DNA of 64,000 bases from assembly GCA_000824785.1 (NCBI GenBank), contig CCNB01000019.1, positions 5,163 to 69,162 of the forward strand, in the 5' to 3' direction. Made by a program: the position numbers and the translations under genes. Origin of the DNA: Mesorhizobium plurifarium (GTDB lineage Bacteria; Pseudomonadota; Alphaproteobacteria; Rhizobiales; Rhizobiaceae). Below the pieces are notes generated by a model, which saw nothing but the letters and a program-made list of their open reading frames with translations, was not told where the DNA came from and made no database searches. Below, in pieces: positions 16,286 to 24,485 of the stretch; within the stretch, counting starts at the first letter, position 1; the number at the start of each line of letters is the position of its first letter.

Positions 16286-16817
16286 GCACTTGCGGGCTCC
16301 CTGAACCCGGAATCAAACCTCGCCGGTGCAATCGGTTCCGGTCAGTTTATTAAAGTGCATGTATCGCCTGCCCCTGGTTGCCAAATCCACCGGGACGATT
16401 ATTCCCATTGCGGATGCGTTGCCGAGAGCTTGCGCGATCACACCATGCCTGAGGCGGCATCATTTTAGCTAAACTGTATGTGCGGCGGACCACAGGTTCG
16501 CCAGGCCGGCGTATGCTTCAGGCAATCTCCCAACGAGAGGCGCCGGCCACGTTAGCCCGCTGCAGCTGGTGGTGGCACATCTGCAGCGGGTTAATGGGTA
16601 AATGCGCAAGTGGGCGCCTGGCCAGGCTCTGCACCTGGTCTCAAAGCCACTGCCGCTGGCCGAGCTTGAAGTTGAAGACGATGGCCTCGGCGTACCGCCC
16701 TTCATCAGGCACGTACCCTTCGGGGTTAAAGGCCCTGTGAGGATTGGCGCGCCGCGTTCCGCTGTCCAAAGCTGCTGAGTTTCCGACGGACCGGGTGTTA
16801 ACGCGCGATCGTAATGA
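16286..16817. other. Intergenic, possible gene remnant
   Basis: About 530 bases. On the minus strand, 16650-16740 reads FNPEGYVPDEGRYAEAIVFN, then FKLGQRQW and a stop, which is protein-like but has no start and no family that I recognise. The rest shows no coding signal. Confidence 0.4.
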
Positions 16818-17729
16818 TCAGTCGCTGCCGGAGTCCGAGAATGCGCCGATGATCGCGTCCAGCGATACGTTCAATGCGCTGGAGAACGTGCGGCCCTTTT
16901 GCCAGATCGCAACGTAGTGATAGAGCGCCGAGGGTTCCACCGGCCTGGCTTCGAGGTGAAAGGCAGCGTACTCGCGCGCGATGATCTCGTTGGTTATCGC
17001 AATGCCCAGGCCGGCCGACACGTAGCCGGCCTCATGGCCATTGCAATCGAACTCGACCAGAATGTCGGGCTCGGCACCCGCGAAGCGCAGCGCATTGAAA
17101 TTCATCTGATGGGCGGCGAATTGCGGATCGATATCGACGATGGTCTCGCCCGCGAGGTCCTGAGCCTCGACACGGTCCTGTCGCGAGAACCGATGGCCGA
17201 CGGGAAAGATGCAGACATTGCGCGCCGATCCGAGCGGTGCCCATTCGAACAGGCGCGGGTCGAGCGGCAACCTTGAGATGCCAAGGTCGGCTCGGCCGGC
17301 CAGGATGTGCTCGCCGATCTGTTCGTAGCTGCCCGAGATGGACCGCACATTCGAGGCGGTCTTGGCATGGATCGTGGCAACCACCTTCGGCAGGGTCACG
17401 AAGCCGAACACGGATGGGGCGGCAATCGCGATCCGTTGCTTTTCTTCATTCTTCATCGCGAAGATGGACGCTTCCAACCGCCCCAGCGACGTCAGCGCCA
17501 TCTCGACGTTCCGCAGCAATTCCCAAGCCTCGAGAAGCGGCACGATGCGGTTGGCGGAGCGCTTGAAGAGCGTGAGGCCGACGGTTGCTTCCAACTGCTT
17601 GACGTGCTGGCTGACGGCGGGCTGGCTGATGCCGAGCTCGGCCGCGGCGCGCCTTGTCGAGCCGGTCCGCAGCACGGCGCGAAAGACTTGCAACTGACGG
17701 AACTTGAAGCCGCCTGGCAGCAGTTCCAT
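16818..17729 (-). CDS. LysR family transcriptional regulator
   Basis: 303 residues from the ATG at 17729 (MELLPGGFKFRQLQVFRAVL), chosen over a longer frame because the LysR HTH begins here. The HTH is STRRAAAELGISQPAVSQHV, and the remainder is a substrate-binding domain. It lies upstream of a polar amino-acid ABC importer, as OccR/NocR-type regulators do in agrobacteria, so control of that importer by its substrate is a reasonable inference. The intergenic region to the divergent XRE gene contains a perfect palindrome. Confidence 0.88.
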   Translation of the reverse strand: MELLPGGFKFRQLQVFRAVLRTGSTRRAAAELGISQPAVSQHVKQLEATVGLTLFKRSANRIVPLLEAWELLRNVEMALTSLGRLEASIFAMKNEEKQRIAIAAPSVFGFVTLPKVVATIHAKTASNVRSISGSYEQIGEHILAGRADLGISRLPLDPRLFEWAPLGSARNVCIFPVGHRFSRQDRVEAQDLAGETIVDIDPQFAAHQMNFNALRFAGAEPDILVEFDCNGHEAGYVSAGLGIAITNEIIAREYAAFHLEARPVEPSALYHYVAIWQKGRTFSSALNVSLDAIIGAFSDSGSD

Positions 17730-17825
17730 TGCCTGGGCTCCTCCAACGATGGGCCGTCGCGCTTTGCGGTCGGGCAAAAACTTGTGGGCGCCGCGCCTGA
17801 GATCAGGCTCCGCACCGGGACGTAC

Positions 17826-17849
17826 TATAATATAGTCACTATAGTGACT
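17826..17849. promoter_or_regulatory. Operator-like palindrome between divergent regulators
   Basis: AGTCACTATAGTGACT at 17834-17849 is a perfect 16-base palindrome, and TATAAT, a consensus -10 hexamer, lies at 17826-17831. The site is between the LysR gene (minus) and the XRE gene (plus, 17885), so it probably binds one of them. Confidence 0.6.
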
Positions 17850-17884
17850 GGTAAAGCTGAAGCTTTGCTTATCGCTATGCGCGC

Positions 17885-18106
17885 ATGCGCCTGGCGGAAA
17901 TTTTTGGAGCGAACGTTCGCAGGGTCCGCCTGAAGCGCGGGATGACCCTGGAGTCGTTGGCGACCGAAGCCGGCCTTGCCTACAGCTATATGGGCGGCAT
18001 CGAACGCGGGCAGAGAAATCCCAGCCTGGACGTGGCCGAGAGGATCTCGAAGGCGCTGGAGTGCGATCCCGTCACACTGTTCCGCTCAACTCCCGCAGAC
18101 AAATAG
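17885..18106 (+). CDS. XRE family small HTH regulator
   Basis: 73 residues that are essentially one Cro/C1-type HTH: ANVRRVRLKRGMTLESLATE, then AGLAYSYMGGIERGQRNPS and LDVAERISKALECDPVTLF. No effector domain is present. It likely represses itself through the palindrome at 17834-17849. It lies ahead of the ABC importer genes, separated by about 380 AT-rich bases. Confidence 0.85.
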   Translation: MRLAEIFGANVRRVRLKRGMTLESLATEAGLAYSYMGGIERGQRNPSLDVAERISKALECDPVTLFRSTPADK

Positions 18107-18486
18107 CTGGCCTGCGAAGACAGGAAGTCCACGTCTCAATCACCTCCCTTGCCGGAGCCGGCGCGCTCCTGCCGACCCGCCGGATGGGCATGGCCCTTTG
18201 CTTGCAAAGCAACGGCTGTGCTTTGCGGCTCAAGGTTCGTCGACCCCCATGGCCGTCACAGGGTGAAGCCAGTTCAGATTAATTTCGCGCTATAACAATG
18301 GCTTATAGCAACATTTCCGGAAATTATAGATTGAATGCGAATAATTCCGATAATACAATAATCAAAATCCAGAAGTTAACTTAGAATTACTTGTTGTACA
18401 ATCCGCAACCATAGGTAGGCCAGCCGATCCTGTGCTGCAGACGGCAGGTATGTCATACCGTATTGCGTCGCGAGGAAAAACGCCCG
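18107..18486 (+). promoter_or_regulatory. AT-rich upstream region of the ABC importer
   Basis: About 380 bases without a gene. Bases 18270-18415 are strikingly AT-rich compared with the rest of the window and hold many TATA-like steps. This is suitable for MucR/H-NS-like silencers and for the importer promoter. No single promoter can be picked with confidence. Confidence 0.45.
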
Positions 18487-19149
18487 ATGGGTGGTTTTAC
18501 TGCTCAGTTTGCTGCCGCCCTGACCGTGACCGTCAGCCTTGGGCTGATCAGCGGCTGCCTGGGCACGGCCGTCGGATTGTTTCTAGCCATCTCGAAAGGC
18601 ACGGCGCGCCACCCCAGGCTCGCCAACATGGTGACCGCCTACACCACGATTGTGCGCGGCGTGCCTGAGCTTCTCATTATCCTGCTCATCTATTTCGGTG
18701 GGACCACTCTCGCCAGCCGGCTCGCCGGCCGCTATGTCGAGGTGAACGCGTTCACCGCCGGGGTGATTTCGCTTTCGGTTGTTTTCAGCGGCTATGCGAC
18801 CGAAGTCTTCCGCGGCGCGATCGCCGCCGTGCCCGCCGGCCAGACCGAAGCGGCCAAGGCGCTTGGCCTGAGCGCCTGGCAGCGCTGGCTTCTCATCATC
18901 GGGCCGCAGATGCTGCGGCTGGCGCTGCCCGCCTATGGCAATCTCTGGATCTCGCTCTTCAAGGACACCGCGCTGGTCTCGATCGTCGGCCTGACCGACA
19001 TTATGCGCGTCGCCTATGTCGGCGCCGGATCCTTGCGCGCGCCATTGACCTTCTATCTCGCGGCATCTGCGCTCTATCTGTCGCTGACCACCCTCACGCT
19101 GCTGTCGATCCGCATGGCGGAGCGGCGCTATCCCGCTCTTGGCCGCTAG
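18487..19149 (+). CDS. Polar amino-acid/opine ABC permease, HisQ/HisM type
   Basis: 220 residues from the ATG at 18487 with GAGGAA upstream. A longer TTG start is less likely. It is a typical inner-membrane permease of this class, with about five helices. The TTIVRGVPELLIILLIYFGG motif and the ATPase-coupling EAA loop EAAKALGLSAWQRW (about 125-140) are intact. It would form a heterodimer with the next gene. The stop codon is next to the ribosome binding site of the following gene. Confidence 0.9.
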   Translation: MGGFTAQFAAALTVTVSLGLISGCLGTAVGLFLAISKGTARHPRLANMVTAYTTIVRGVPELLIILLIYFGGTTLASRLAGRYVEVNAFTAGVISLSVVFSGYATEVFRGAIAAVPAGQTEAAKALGLSAWQRWLLIIGPQMLRLALPAYGNLWISLFKDTALVSIVGLTDIMRVAYVGAGSLRAPLTFYLAASALYLSLTTLTLLSIRMAERRYPALGR

Positions 19150-19162
19150 GAGGGCGCGCTCC

Positions 19163-19912
19163 ATGAACCTCGGTCTGATGCTCGATGCCGTCGCTGTCCT
19201 GCCTTCCGGCATTGCGCTTACCCTCACCCTGACGGTCCTTTCGCTGACCGCCGGATTCCTTCTGTCCGTGCCGCTGGCCTTCGTGCGTGCCTTCGGGCGT
19301 CCCGCCTTCTCCGGTGCTGCGCTCGCCTACACCTATGTCGTTCGCGGCACGCCCATGCTGGTCCAGCTTTTCCTGATTTATTACGGCCTCGGCCAGATCG
19401 AGGCGGTGCGGGCAAGCATCTTCTGGGTAGTGCTGCGCGACCCCTTCTGGTGCGCGCTTCTTGCCTTTTCCTTGAACAGCGCCGCGCACACGACGGAGAT
19501 CCTGTGCCGCGGGCTCCAGTCCGTGCCCAAGGGCGTCATCGAGGCGGCCGCCTCGCTCGGCCTGAAGCGTTTCCAGACAGCCCGCCTGGTCACCTTCCCG
19601 ATCGCTTTCAGGATATCGCTCCCGGCCTATGGCAACGAGGTGGTGGGGATGATCAAGGGCTCGTCGCTGGCGAGCACCGTGACGCTGCTCGAGATCACCG
19701 GCATGGCGAGACAGATGGTTTCGACGACCTTCGCGCCTTATGAGATCTTCATCGTCGCCGGAGCGATCTATCTGCTGTTGACGTCAATTGCCGTGAAAGC
19801 CACGCAGTTCCTGGAACGCAGGCTTTCGACTGACCGCCGGCCCGCTGAGCGGGCGAGATCGCGATGGCGCCCGCCCCTGCCCGGCCGAGGCATCACCACG
19901 CCGCTGTCCTGA
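19163..19912 (+). CDS. Polar amino-acid/opine ABC permease, second subunit
   Basis: 249 residues. The ATG at 19163 follows CTAGGAGG. Motifs are YVVRGTPMLVQLFLIYYGLG and the EAA loop EAAASLGLKRFQTARLV. It has an extended Arg/Pro-rich C-terminus (about 25 residues) not usual for the family. It pairs with the preceding permease to move substrate across the inner membrane. An ATP-binding subunit would be needed, but none is encoded in the cluster. Confidence 0.9.
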   Translation: MNLGLMLDAVAVLPSGIALTLTLTVLSLTAGFLLSVPLAFVRAFGRPAFSGAALAYTYVVRGTPMLVQLFLIYYGLGQIEAVRASIFWVVLRDPFWCALLAFSLNSAAHTTEILCRGLQSVPKGVIEAAASLGLKRFQTARLVTFPIAFRISLPAYGNEVVGMIKGSSLASTVTLLEITGMARQMVSTTFAPYEIFIVAGAIYLLLTSIAVKATQFLERRLSTDRRPAERARSRWRPPLPGRGITTPLS

Positions 19913-19966
19913 CGGCACGCCGGTCCAGAAAACTCCTTCCAATCCAGACCAATGAAGAGGTGCATC

Positions 19967-20815
19967 ATGCGCATACCCTTGGCTATTGCTGTCGCTATCG
20001 CGTCGCTGACGTTGGCCTTTCCGGCCGGCGCGCAGAGCGAACGCGTCATATCCATCGCCTCCGAGGGCGCCTCGCCGCCCTGGGACGGCACGGACGACAA
20101 GGGCGAGCTCTATGGCTACGACATCGATGTCGGCCGCGAGCTTTGCCGCCGCATCGCGATCAAGTGCACCTTCGTGCCGCAGGACTGGGACGGGATCATC
20201 CCGGCGCTGCTGGTCGGCAAGTTCGACGTCATCATGTCCGGCATGGCGATCACCGAAAAGCGCAAGCAGTCGATCGCGTTCTCTGTCCCTTACGCCAGCG
20301 GCTTCAACCAGTTCGTGGTGCGCAAGGAGCTCGGTCTCGATCCTGGCGACACCAAGCAGAAGGTCAATTTGTCGACGGTCGGCGACAAGGAGAAGGCGGC
20401 CATTGAACATCTGCGCTCGACACTGAGCGGCAAGGCGATCGCGGTGCTGCGCTCGTCGAATTCGGAAGCGGTGGTCAAGCAGCTCATGGGCGACGTCGTG
20501 ACGATCCGCAGCTATGACAGTCTCGACAACATGAAGCTCGACCTTGCAGCGGGCCGCGTCGACGGCGGCCTTGCCGACTATTTCACGTGGCGGGATTTCC
20601 TGGAGACGCCGTCTGGATCGGGGGCAGCGTTCTTCGGCCCGGAACTGAAGGGCGGCCTCTGGGGGCCGGGCGTAGGCGCCGGCATGCGCAAGGACGATAC
20701 CGAGTTGCTCAACAAATTCAACGCGGCGATCGACGCCGCCACCAAAGACGGGACGATCAAGGCGCTCAGCCTGAAATGGTTCAAGACCGACATCTCACCG
20801 GCGGTCACCAACTGA
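19967..20815 (+). CDS. Periplasmic amino-acid/opine-binding protein
   Basis: 282 residues. Signal peptide MRIPLAIAVAIASLTLAFPAGA with probable cleavage before QSE. The start at 19967 has AGAGG at the right distance, better than the ATG at 19952. Family 3 solute-binding features are ISIASEGASPPWDGTDD, LYGYDIDVGRELCRRI, WDGIIPALLVGKFDVIMSGM, and a C-terminal GMRKDDTELLNKFNAAI. Binding of a cationic or polar amino acid or opine is inferred from family and context; the ligand cannot be read from the sequence. Confidence 0.9.
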   Translation: MRIPLAIAVAIASLTLAFPAGAQSERVISIASEGASPPWDGTDDKGELYGYDIDVGRELCRRIAIKCTFVPQDWDGIIPALLVGKFDVIMSGMAITEKRKQSIAFSVPYASGFNQFVVRKELGLDPGDTKQKVNLSTVGDKEKAAIEHLRSTLSGKAIAVLRSSNSEAVVKQLMGDVVTIRSYDSLDNMKLDLAAGRVDGGLADYFTWRDFLETPSGSGAAFFGPELKGGLWGPGVGAGMRKDDTELLNKFNAAIDAATKDGTIKALSLKWFKTDISPAVTN

Positions 20816-20826
20816 GCCGGCGCCGA

Positions 20827-20847
20827 GCCCCGCTATGCATGCGGGGC
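20827..20847 (+). terminator. Hairpin between binding-protein and CapA-like genes
   Basis: GCCCCGC (20827-20833) pairs with GCGGGGC (20841-20847) around a 7-base loop, 9 bases after the stop, followed by further GGCCGG/CCGGCC pairing. It is probably an attenuator that keeps binding-protein mRNA more abundant than downstream mRNA. Confidence 0.6.
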
Positions 20848-20893
20848 CGGCCCAAAGCCGGCCCGCCCTCCCCCTCCTTCAAGGCAAGCTTCC

Positions 20894-22147
20894 ATGAATA
20901 ACCAATTCTGCGCGGTCGTGACCGGCCAATCATTGATCACTCATGACATACGTCATGTCCAGGATGAGCGGTTCACGGAGGTTGAACGCTTTTTGCAACA
21001 GGGCGACGTCGTCTTCACCAATTTCGAGTCGACGATCCTGGGAAAACACAGTGGCTGGCCGACCAAGGGTAAGTACTTCGGCTATTCCACGGCTGAAGTG
21101 CTGGATGCACTACAGGACATTGGTTTTAACGCGCTCGCGCTCGCCAACAACCACGCCTTCGATCTCGGCGCCGGCGGCATCCTGTCGACGCTGGAGGAAG
21201 TGGAGCGCCGCGGTTTCCTCCATGCCGGCATCGGGACAGACGAGACCAGTGCCCGCAAGCCGGGCCGACAGCAGTTGGGCGGCCGAGGGGTGGCACTTCT
21301 TGCGTTCGATGCGGGGCCTGGTCCCGCGAGCATGTATGCCGAGGACCGCACGGCCTTCCGCCCTGCCCGCCCCGGCGTCAACCGCCTCAAGACCGTTCGA
21401 AAGATCGGGGTTCCGAACGGGCATCTGCGCAGACTGGCAAGGCTTGGCGAACATCTGCAGTGCTCGGCCTTCGAGCTCACCAATTACGCGCAGCCGGAGG
21501 ATCCGGTGGAGGTCATCGCCGGCAAAGAGATCAATTTCTACGGCACTGTGTTCACGCAAGCCAACGACTTCGGCCGGCTGATCGAGATCGATCCGCAGAG
21601 CGCGGAGGCCCATCTGTCAGCCATCCGGCGAGCGGCGGCACAAGGCGATTTCGTCATCGCCTACCTGCATCACCATCACTGGGAACCGGGCTGGCAGGAC
21701 GTCCCGCGCTGGGTGCAGACCTTCGCCCGCACATGCATCGACGCCGGCGCCAGCCTGTTCGTCAGCCACGGCGCTCCGGTACTTCAGGCGATGGAAATCT
21801 ACAACGGCTCGCCGATCTTCTACGGTCTTGGAAACTTCCTCTTCCAGGTGCACGCCGATGAGACAGAGTGGGATCCGCCGGAGGTCTGGCAAAGCATCGT
21901 GGCCGCCTGCCGCTACGATGCGGGTAAGATACTCACAGAAATCGATCTTCTGCCCGTCACGATCGGTGGCGACCCTCATTCTCCTGGATCGCCGACAGGA
22001 AGGCTGGTGCCGCTCACCGCCTCCGGAGGCACCGCGCATGAGATCCTCGAGGGATTCGCCAGGCGCTCGCGGGCATTCGGTGTCGAGATCGACATATCGC
22101 TCGCCCGTGGCCGCATCGACGTGCCTGCCGCAAGAAAATTCGGCTGA
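20894..22147 (+). CDS. CapA-like metallophosphatase-fold protein
   Basis: 417 residues with the PGA_cap (CapA) domain: TNFESTI near 45, ALANNHAFDLGAGGILSTL at about 81-99, FVIAYLHHHHWEPGW near 253, LFVSHGAPVLQAMEIYNG and FYGLGNFLF. CapA proteins are named for poly-gamma-glutamate capsule synthesis. Here the usual GD..L opening is replaced by TGQSL, and there is no signal peptide or membrane anchor, so a cytoplasmic hydrolase acting on the imported substrate fits better. It is the last gene of the importer group. Confidence 0.8.
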   Translation: MNNQFCAVVTGQSLITHDIRHVQDERFTEVERFLQQGDVVFTNFESTILGKHSGWPTKGKYFGYSTAEVLDALQDIGFNALALANNHAFDLGAGGILSTLEEVERRGFLHAGIGTDETSARKPGRQQLGGRGVALLAFDAGPGPASMYAEDRTAFRPARPGVNRLKTVRKIGVPNGHLRRLARLGEHLQCSAFELTNYAQPEDPVEVIAGKEINFYGTVFTQANDFGRLIEIDPQSAEAHLSAIRRAAAQGDFVIAYLHHHHWEPGWQDVPRWVQTFARTCIDAGASLFVSHGAPVLQAMEIYNGSPIFYGLGNFLFQVHADETEWDPPEVWQSIVAACRYDAGKILTEIDLLPVTIGGDPHSPGSPTGRLVPLTASGGTAHEILEGFARRSRAFGVEIDISLARGRIDVPAARKFG

Positions 22148-22162
22148 CAGCGACAGCCGGCC

Positions 22163-22675
22163 TCAGGATGTCCTGCGATCGCCAGGCGCAGCCTCGCCAG
22201 CCGCCTCGTCATCGCCCTTCCGGTCGAGAAACGCCAATTCCTCCCCCAACGCTGCGATCAGCGAAGAGACGCGACCGCGAACGCGCGGGGGAAGGTTCAT
22301 CAGGCCCTCGATCAGGTGCCTCCCCTCGGCGCTGGCTATGAACGCCAGGCGTTCGTCGACCGGCAACGGCCGGGCCTGTTCGCGGCTTTCGTCATTTCCC
22401 GGCAAGCCTTCGAAGAAGCGGCTGACGGGAACGCCGAGCGCGGTGGCGATCTCGTAAAGCATCGAGGCGCTGACGCGATTGCGCGCGTTCTCGTACTTCT
22501 GGAGCTGCTGGAAACTGATGCCGATCGCGCGGGCGAGCTGGCCCTGCGAAACGTCTGACTGGACGCGAACCGTCGCAATCTGCCTGCCGACATGCCGATC
22601 GGCCGGATGAGGATCGCTCTCCGCCGCTTGCTTGCGCGTTGTCCGAAGCAGGACGGGACGTTGCGGTTTCAACAA
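22163..22675 (-). CDS. XRE family transcriptional regulator (rhizobial HTH type)
   Basis: HTH core VGRQIATVRVQSDVSQGQLA, then RAIGISFQQLQKYENARNRV and SASMLYEIATALGVPVSRFF. This matches rhizobial Cro/C1 regulators where 'FQQLQKYE' is diagnostic. The C-terminal part carries PPRVRGRVSSLIAALGEEL. The start is unsettled: no good ATG lies near the HTH, whereas a TTG at 22675 has GGAGGG just upstream (170 aa). The frame is open to 22822, but the extra N-terminus is not protein-like. It is divergent from another XRE gene. Confidence 0.8.
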   Translation of the reverse strand: MLKPQRPVLLRTTRKQAAESDPHPADRHVGRQIATVRVQSDVSQGQLARAIGISFQQLQKYENARNRVSASMLYEIATALGVPVSRFFEGLPGNDESREQARPLPVDERLAFIASAEGRHLIEGLMNLPPRVRGRVSSLIAALGEELAFLDRKGDDEAAGEAAPGDRRTS

Positions 22676-22843
22676 GGCCCTCCGACCCTCCAAAGCGTTC
22701 CACCCACGACAGGTTTGCCGCGACACCCTCAAAGGTCTTGCTCTCGCCTTCCAAGCAGGGGCGATCAGCCATTTAATATACCTTATGAGGATTAAAATAA
22801 CCCTATAGGTGGCAAAGACCATGTGCCTGCCGATTGTGGACGC

Positions 22844-23080
22844 ATGGTCAGTCCACGACAGATTCGGGCCGCGCGGGCTTTGCTTGGTTGGTCGCAGCAG
22901 GAGCTTGCCGACAAGGCGATCGTCTCGCTCAACGCACTGGCCCGTTTGGAGAGCGGCAAGGTCGATTCCCGGGTCAGCACCATGCAGGCCATCGAAGCAG
23001 CCTTGGCCAGGGCGGGCGTCGAGTTCTTGTCAGCCGGCCAAAAGGGCGAGGGTGTCCGCCTCCTCGATCCTCAGGCCTGA
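22844..23080 (+). CDS. XRE family small HTH protein
   Basis: 78 residues: MVSPRQIRAARALLGWSQQE, then LADKAIVSLNALARLESGK and MQAIEAALARAGVEFL. This single-HTH family, ending in an 'AGVEFL' strand, is widespread in rhizobia. The intergenic space to the divergent XRE gene carries two similar elements, ACCTTATGAGG and ACCCTATAGGT, which may be operators. Confidence 0.85.
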   Translation: MVSPRQIRAARALLGWSQQELADKAIVSLNALARLESGKVDSRVSTMQAIEAALARAGVEFLSAGQKGEGVRLLDPQA

Positions 23081-23179
23081 GCCCCCTGCCCCGACTGCTG
23101 GCCAATCCGAACGACGTCCTCCAGTACCGAACGGATCTGCGGCCATGGAACGTTCGGCGGCATCAAGGCGGAGGCTTTT

Positions 23180-23358
23180 ATGCGGGGCAGGAGCACGACG
23201 GCGGCGGCTTGGGAAGACTCGTATGATCCTGCTGAACTGGCGGAAAAGTACGGTCTTTCGGTCCAATAAGCCAAGGTCGTTATCAATTCGAACGGGCCAT
23301 CCCGGCACAAGTACGACGTGAGCGCCGCCGCATTTCGGCACGCACTAGAACTGTGCGG
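23180..23358 (+). pseudogene. Small-protein gene with in-frame stop
   Basis: The ATG at 23180 has GGCGGAGG upstream. It reads AAWEDSYDPAELAEKYGLSVQ, then TAA at 23267-23269, then the same frame continues AKVVINSNGPSRHK and SAAAFRHALEL. The parts before and after the stop match one short rhizobial protein pattern (helix-turn-helix-like, 'LA..YGLS...A...I..NGPSR'). A CAA to TAA nonsense change is the simplest explanation. Confidence 0.55.
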
Positions 23359-23616
23359 CAATCGGACAATGGCGCACAAGCGAAACTCAATCAGCTTCGC
23401 CTCTTCAGTGCGGCTTCGGTGCGGCCGATCTCCACATTGATAAGACGCTGAGCGTTACCAATGGTGGCGTGGCCAACAAGAATTGCGAGACGGCGAGATT
23501 GTTGCGCTGACTCAAGCCAAGGAAGCTGAATGGCCGACGGTTACGCCCTTGTTCAAAGCGAGCCTTTTCAAAAAATATTAGAGTAAGCCTTTACGCATTC
23601 TACGTCATAACCTCTC
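23359..23616. other. Intergenic with degraded sequence
   Basis: No intact gene. A minus-strand stretch near 23400-23500 reads VGHATIGNAQRLINVEIGR, reminiscent of a recombinase tail but too short and unsupported to call. Confidence 0.35.
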
Positions 23617-23938
23617 ATGCCTAGGTTCTTCTTCGATATTTCCGACACCGGGGATGTCTATCACGACACACGCGGAGCCCTCCTGCTTGGCCAAAGAACG
23701 GGCACTCGAGATGGTCCGCAAACTAGTGGCCGGGCCGCCCCCAACTCAGTACCGCGATCTGGTTTGCACGGTCCGCGGCTTTGACGGAAAACATGTCGTT
23801 CGACATAAGCGGGGGCGTACGTTGACGGAGCCGCTGACAGCATTGAGGCCCCGTCCACACTGTCTCGGCGCGCTCATATTTGCGATCAAAAAAATCCAAA
23901 CTGGACACGCTGATACGCTGCGTTGTTCCAGACCCTAA
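23617..23938 (+). pseudogene. DUF6894-like gene, frameshifted
   Basis: The ATG at 23617 gives MPRFFFDISDTGDVYHDTRG, the N-terminal signature of the DUF6894 family. The frame is then lost near 23690, and the rest (ERALEMVRKLVAGPP, then RDLVCTVRGFDGKHVVR) continues in another frame. One small indel separates the halves. The family consists of short rhizobial proteins of unknown function. Confidence 0.6.
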
Positions 23939-24485
23939 GAGCGATGAGACTCAGAACCCGCGCAAGCGCGGAAAACGCCCCTAAAGCCGGGCGGCTGACT
24001 TACTTCCGGTGTCGGATCGATCACTCGCCCTGTCCGAACCACCACCCGGGACAAAAGTCCTCATGACCGAGCAACCGTTAGTCCTATTCACAAATTTTGT
24101 TAAAAGGCAACATTCCGATTTGAAATTTCCACAAATAAGCGTAAACTTTTCGTTCTCGCGTGTTTGAGCGGGAGGCGTACAGGCAGTCAATAGCCTGTTC
24201 AAGAGGGGCGGGGTTGAGTATGCCCTCATGGTCGATCCGTGGTGCCCGACGTGGGTGGGTCACCGATGCGCATAGGACGCATCTTCCCAGAAATGCCTGA
24301 CGGGGCATGGCGCGGGGAACAGCGGCGTATCCCCAGCACCCTCTACCCCGGTTAGTCAACTCATTAATCGGAAAATTAACGAGAATGCGCGGCGTTGACG
24401 AAAGTCAGCGGATGCGCGTTGACGCGGCCGGGTGCCCCAGCAGCGTTGGGGCTGATTGCCCGCCGCAACCAAACGGAGAGTGATC
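23939..24485 (+). promoter_or_regulatory. Long leader region of the secretion substrate
   Basis: About 550 bases with no gene. Bases 24080-24165 are AT-rich and probably hold the promoter. Bases 24390-24430 contain a direct repeat, GCGCGGCGTTGACG and GCGCGTTGACGCGG. The ribosome binding site of the substrate gene (GGAG) lies at its end. Confidence 0.4.

Noticed and set aside
16469..16740. Possible gene fragment reading FNPEGYVPDEGRYAEAIVFN
   Set aside because: Protein-like, but no start, no family and too short; noted only as a remnant.
23398..23510. Minus-strand stretch reading VGHATIGNAQRLINVEIGR, like a tyrosine recombinase tail
   Set aside because: No catalytic Arg-His-Arg-Tyr set and no upstream domain; too short to call an integrase.
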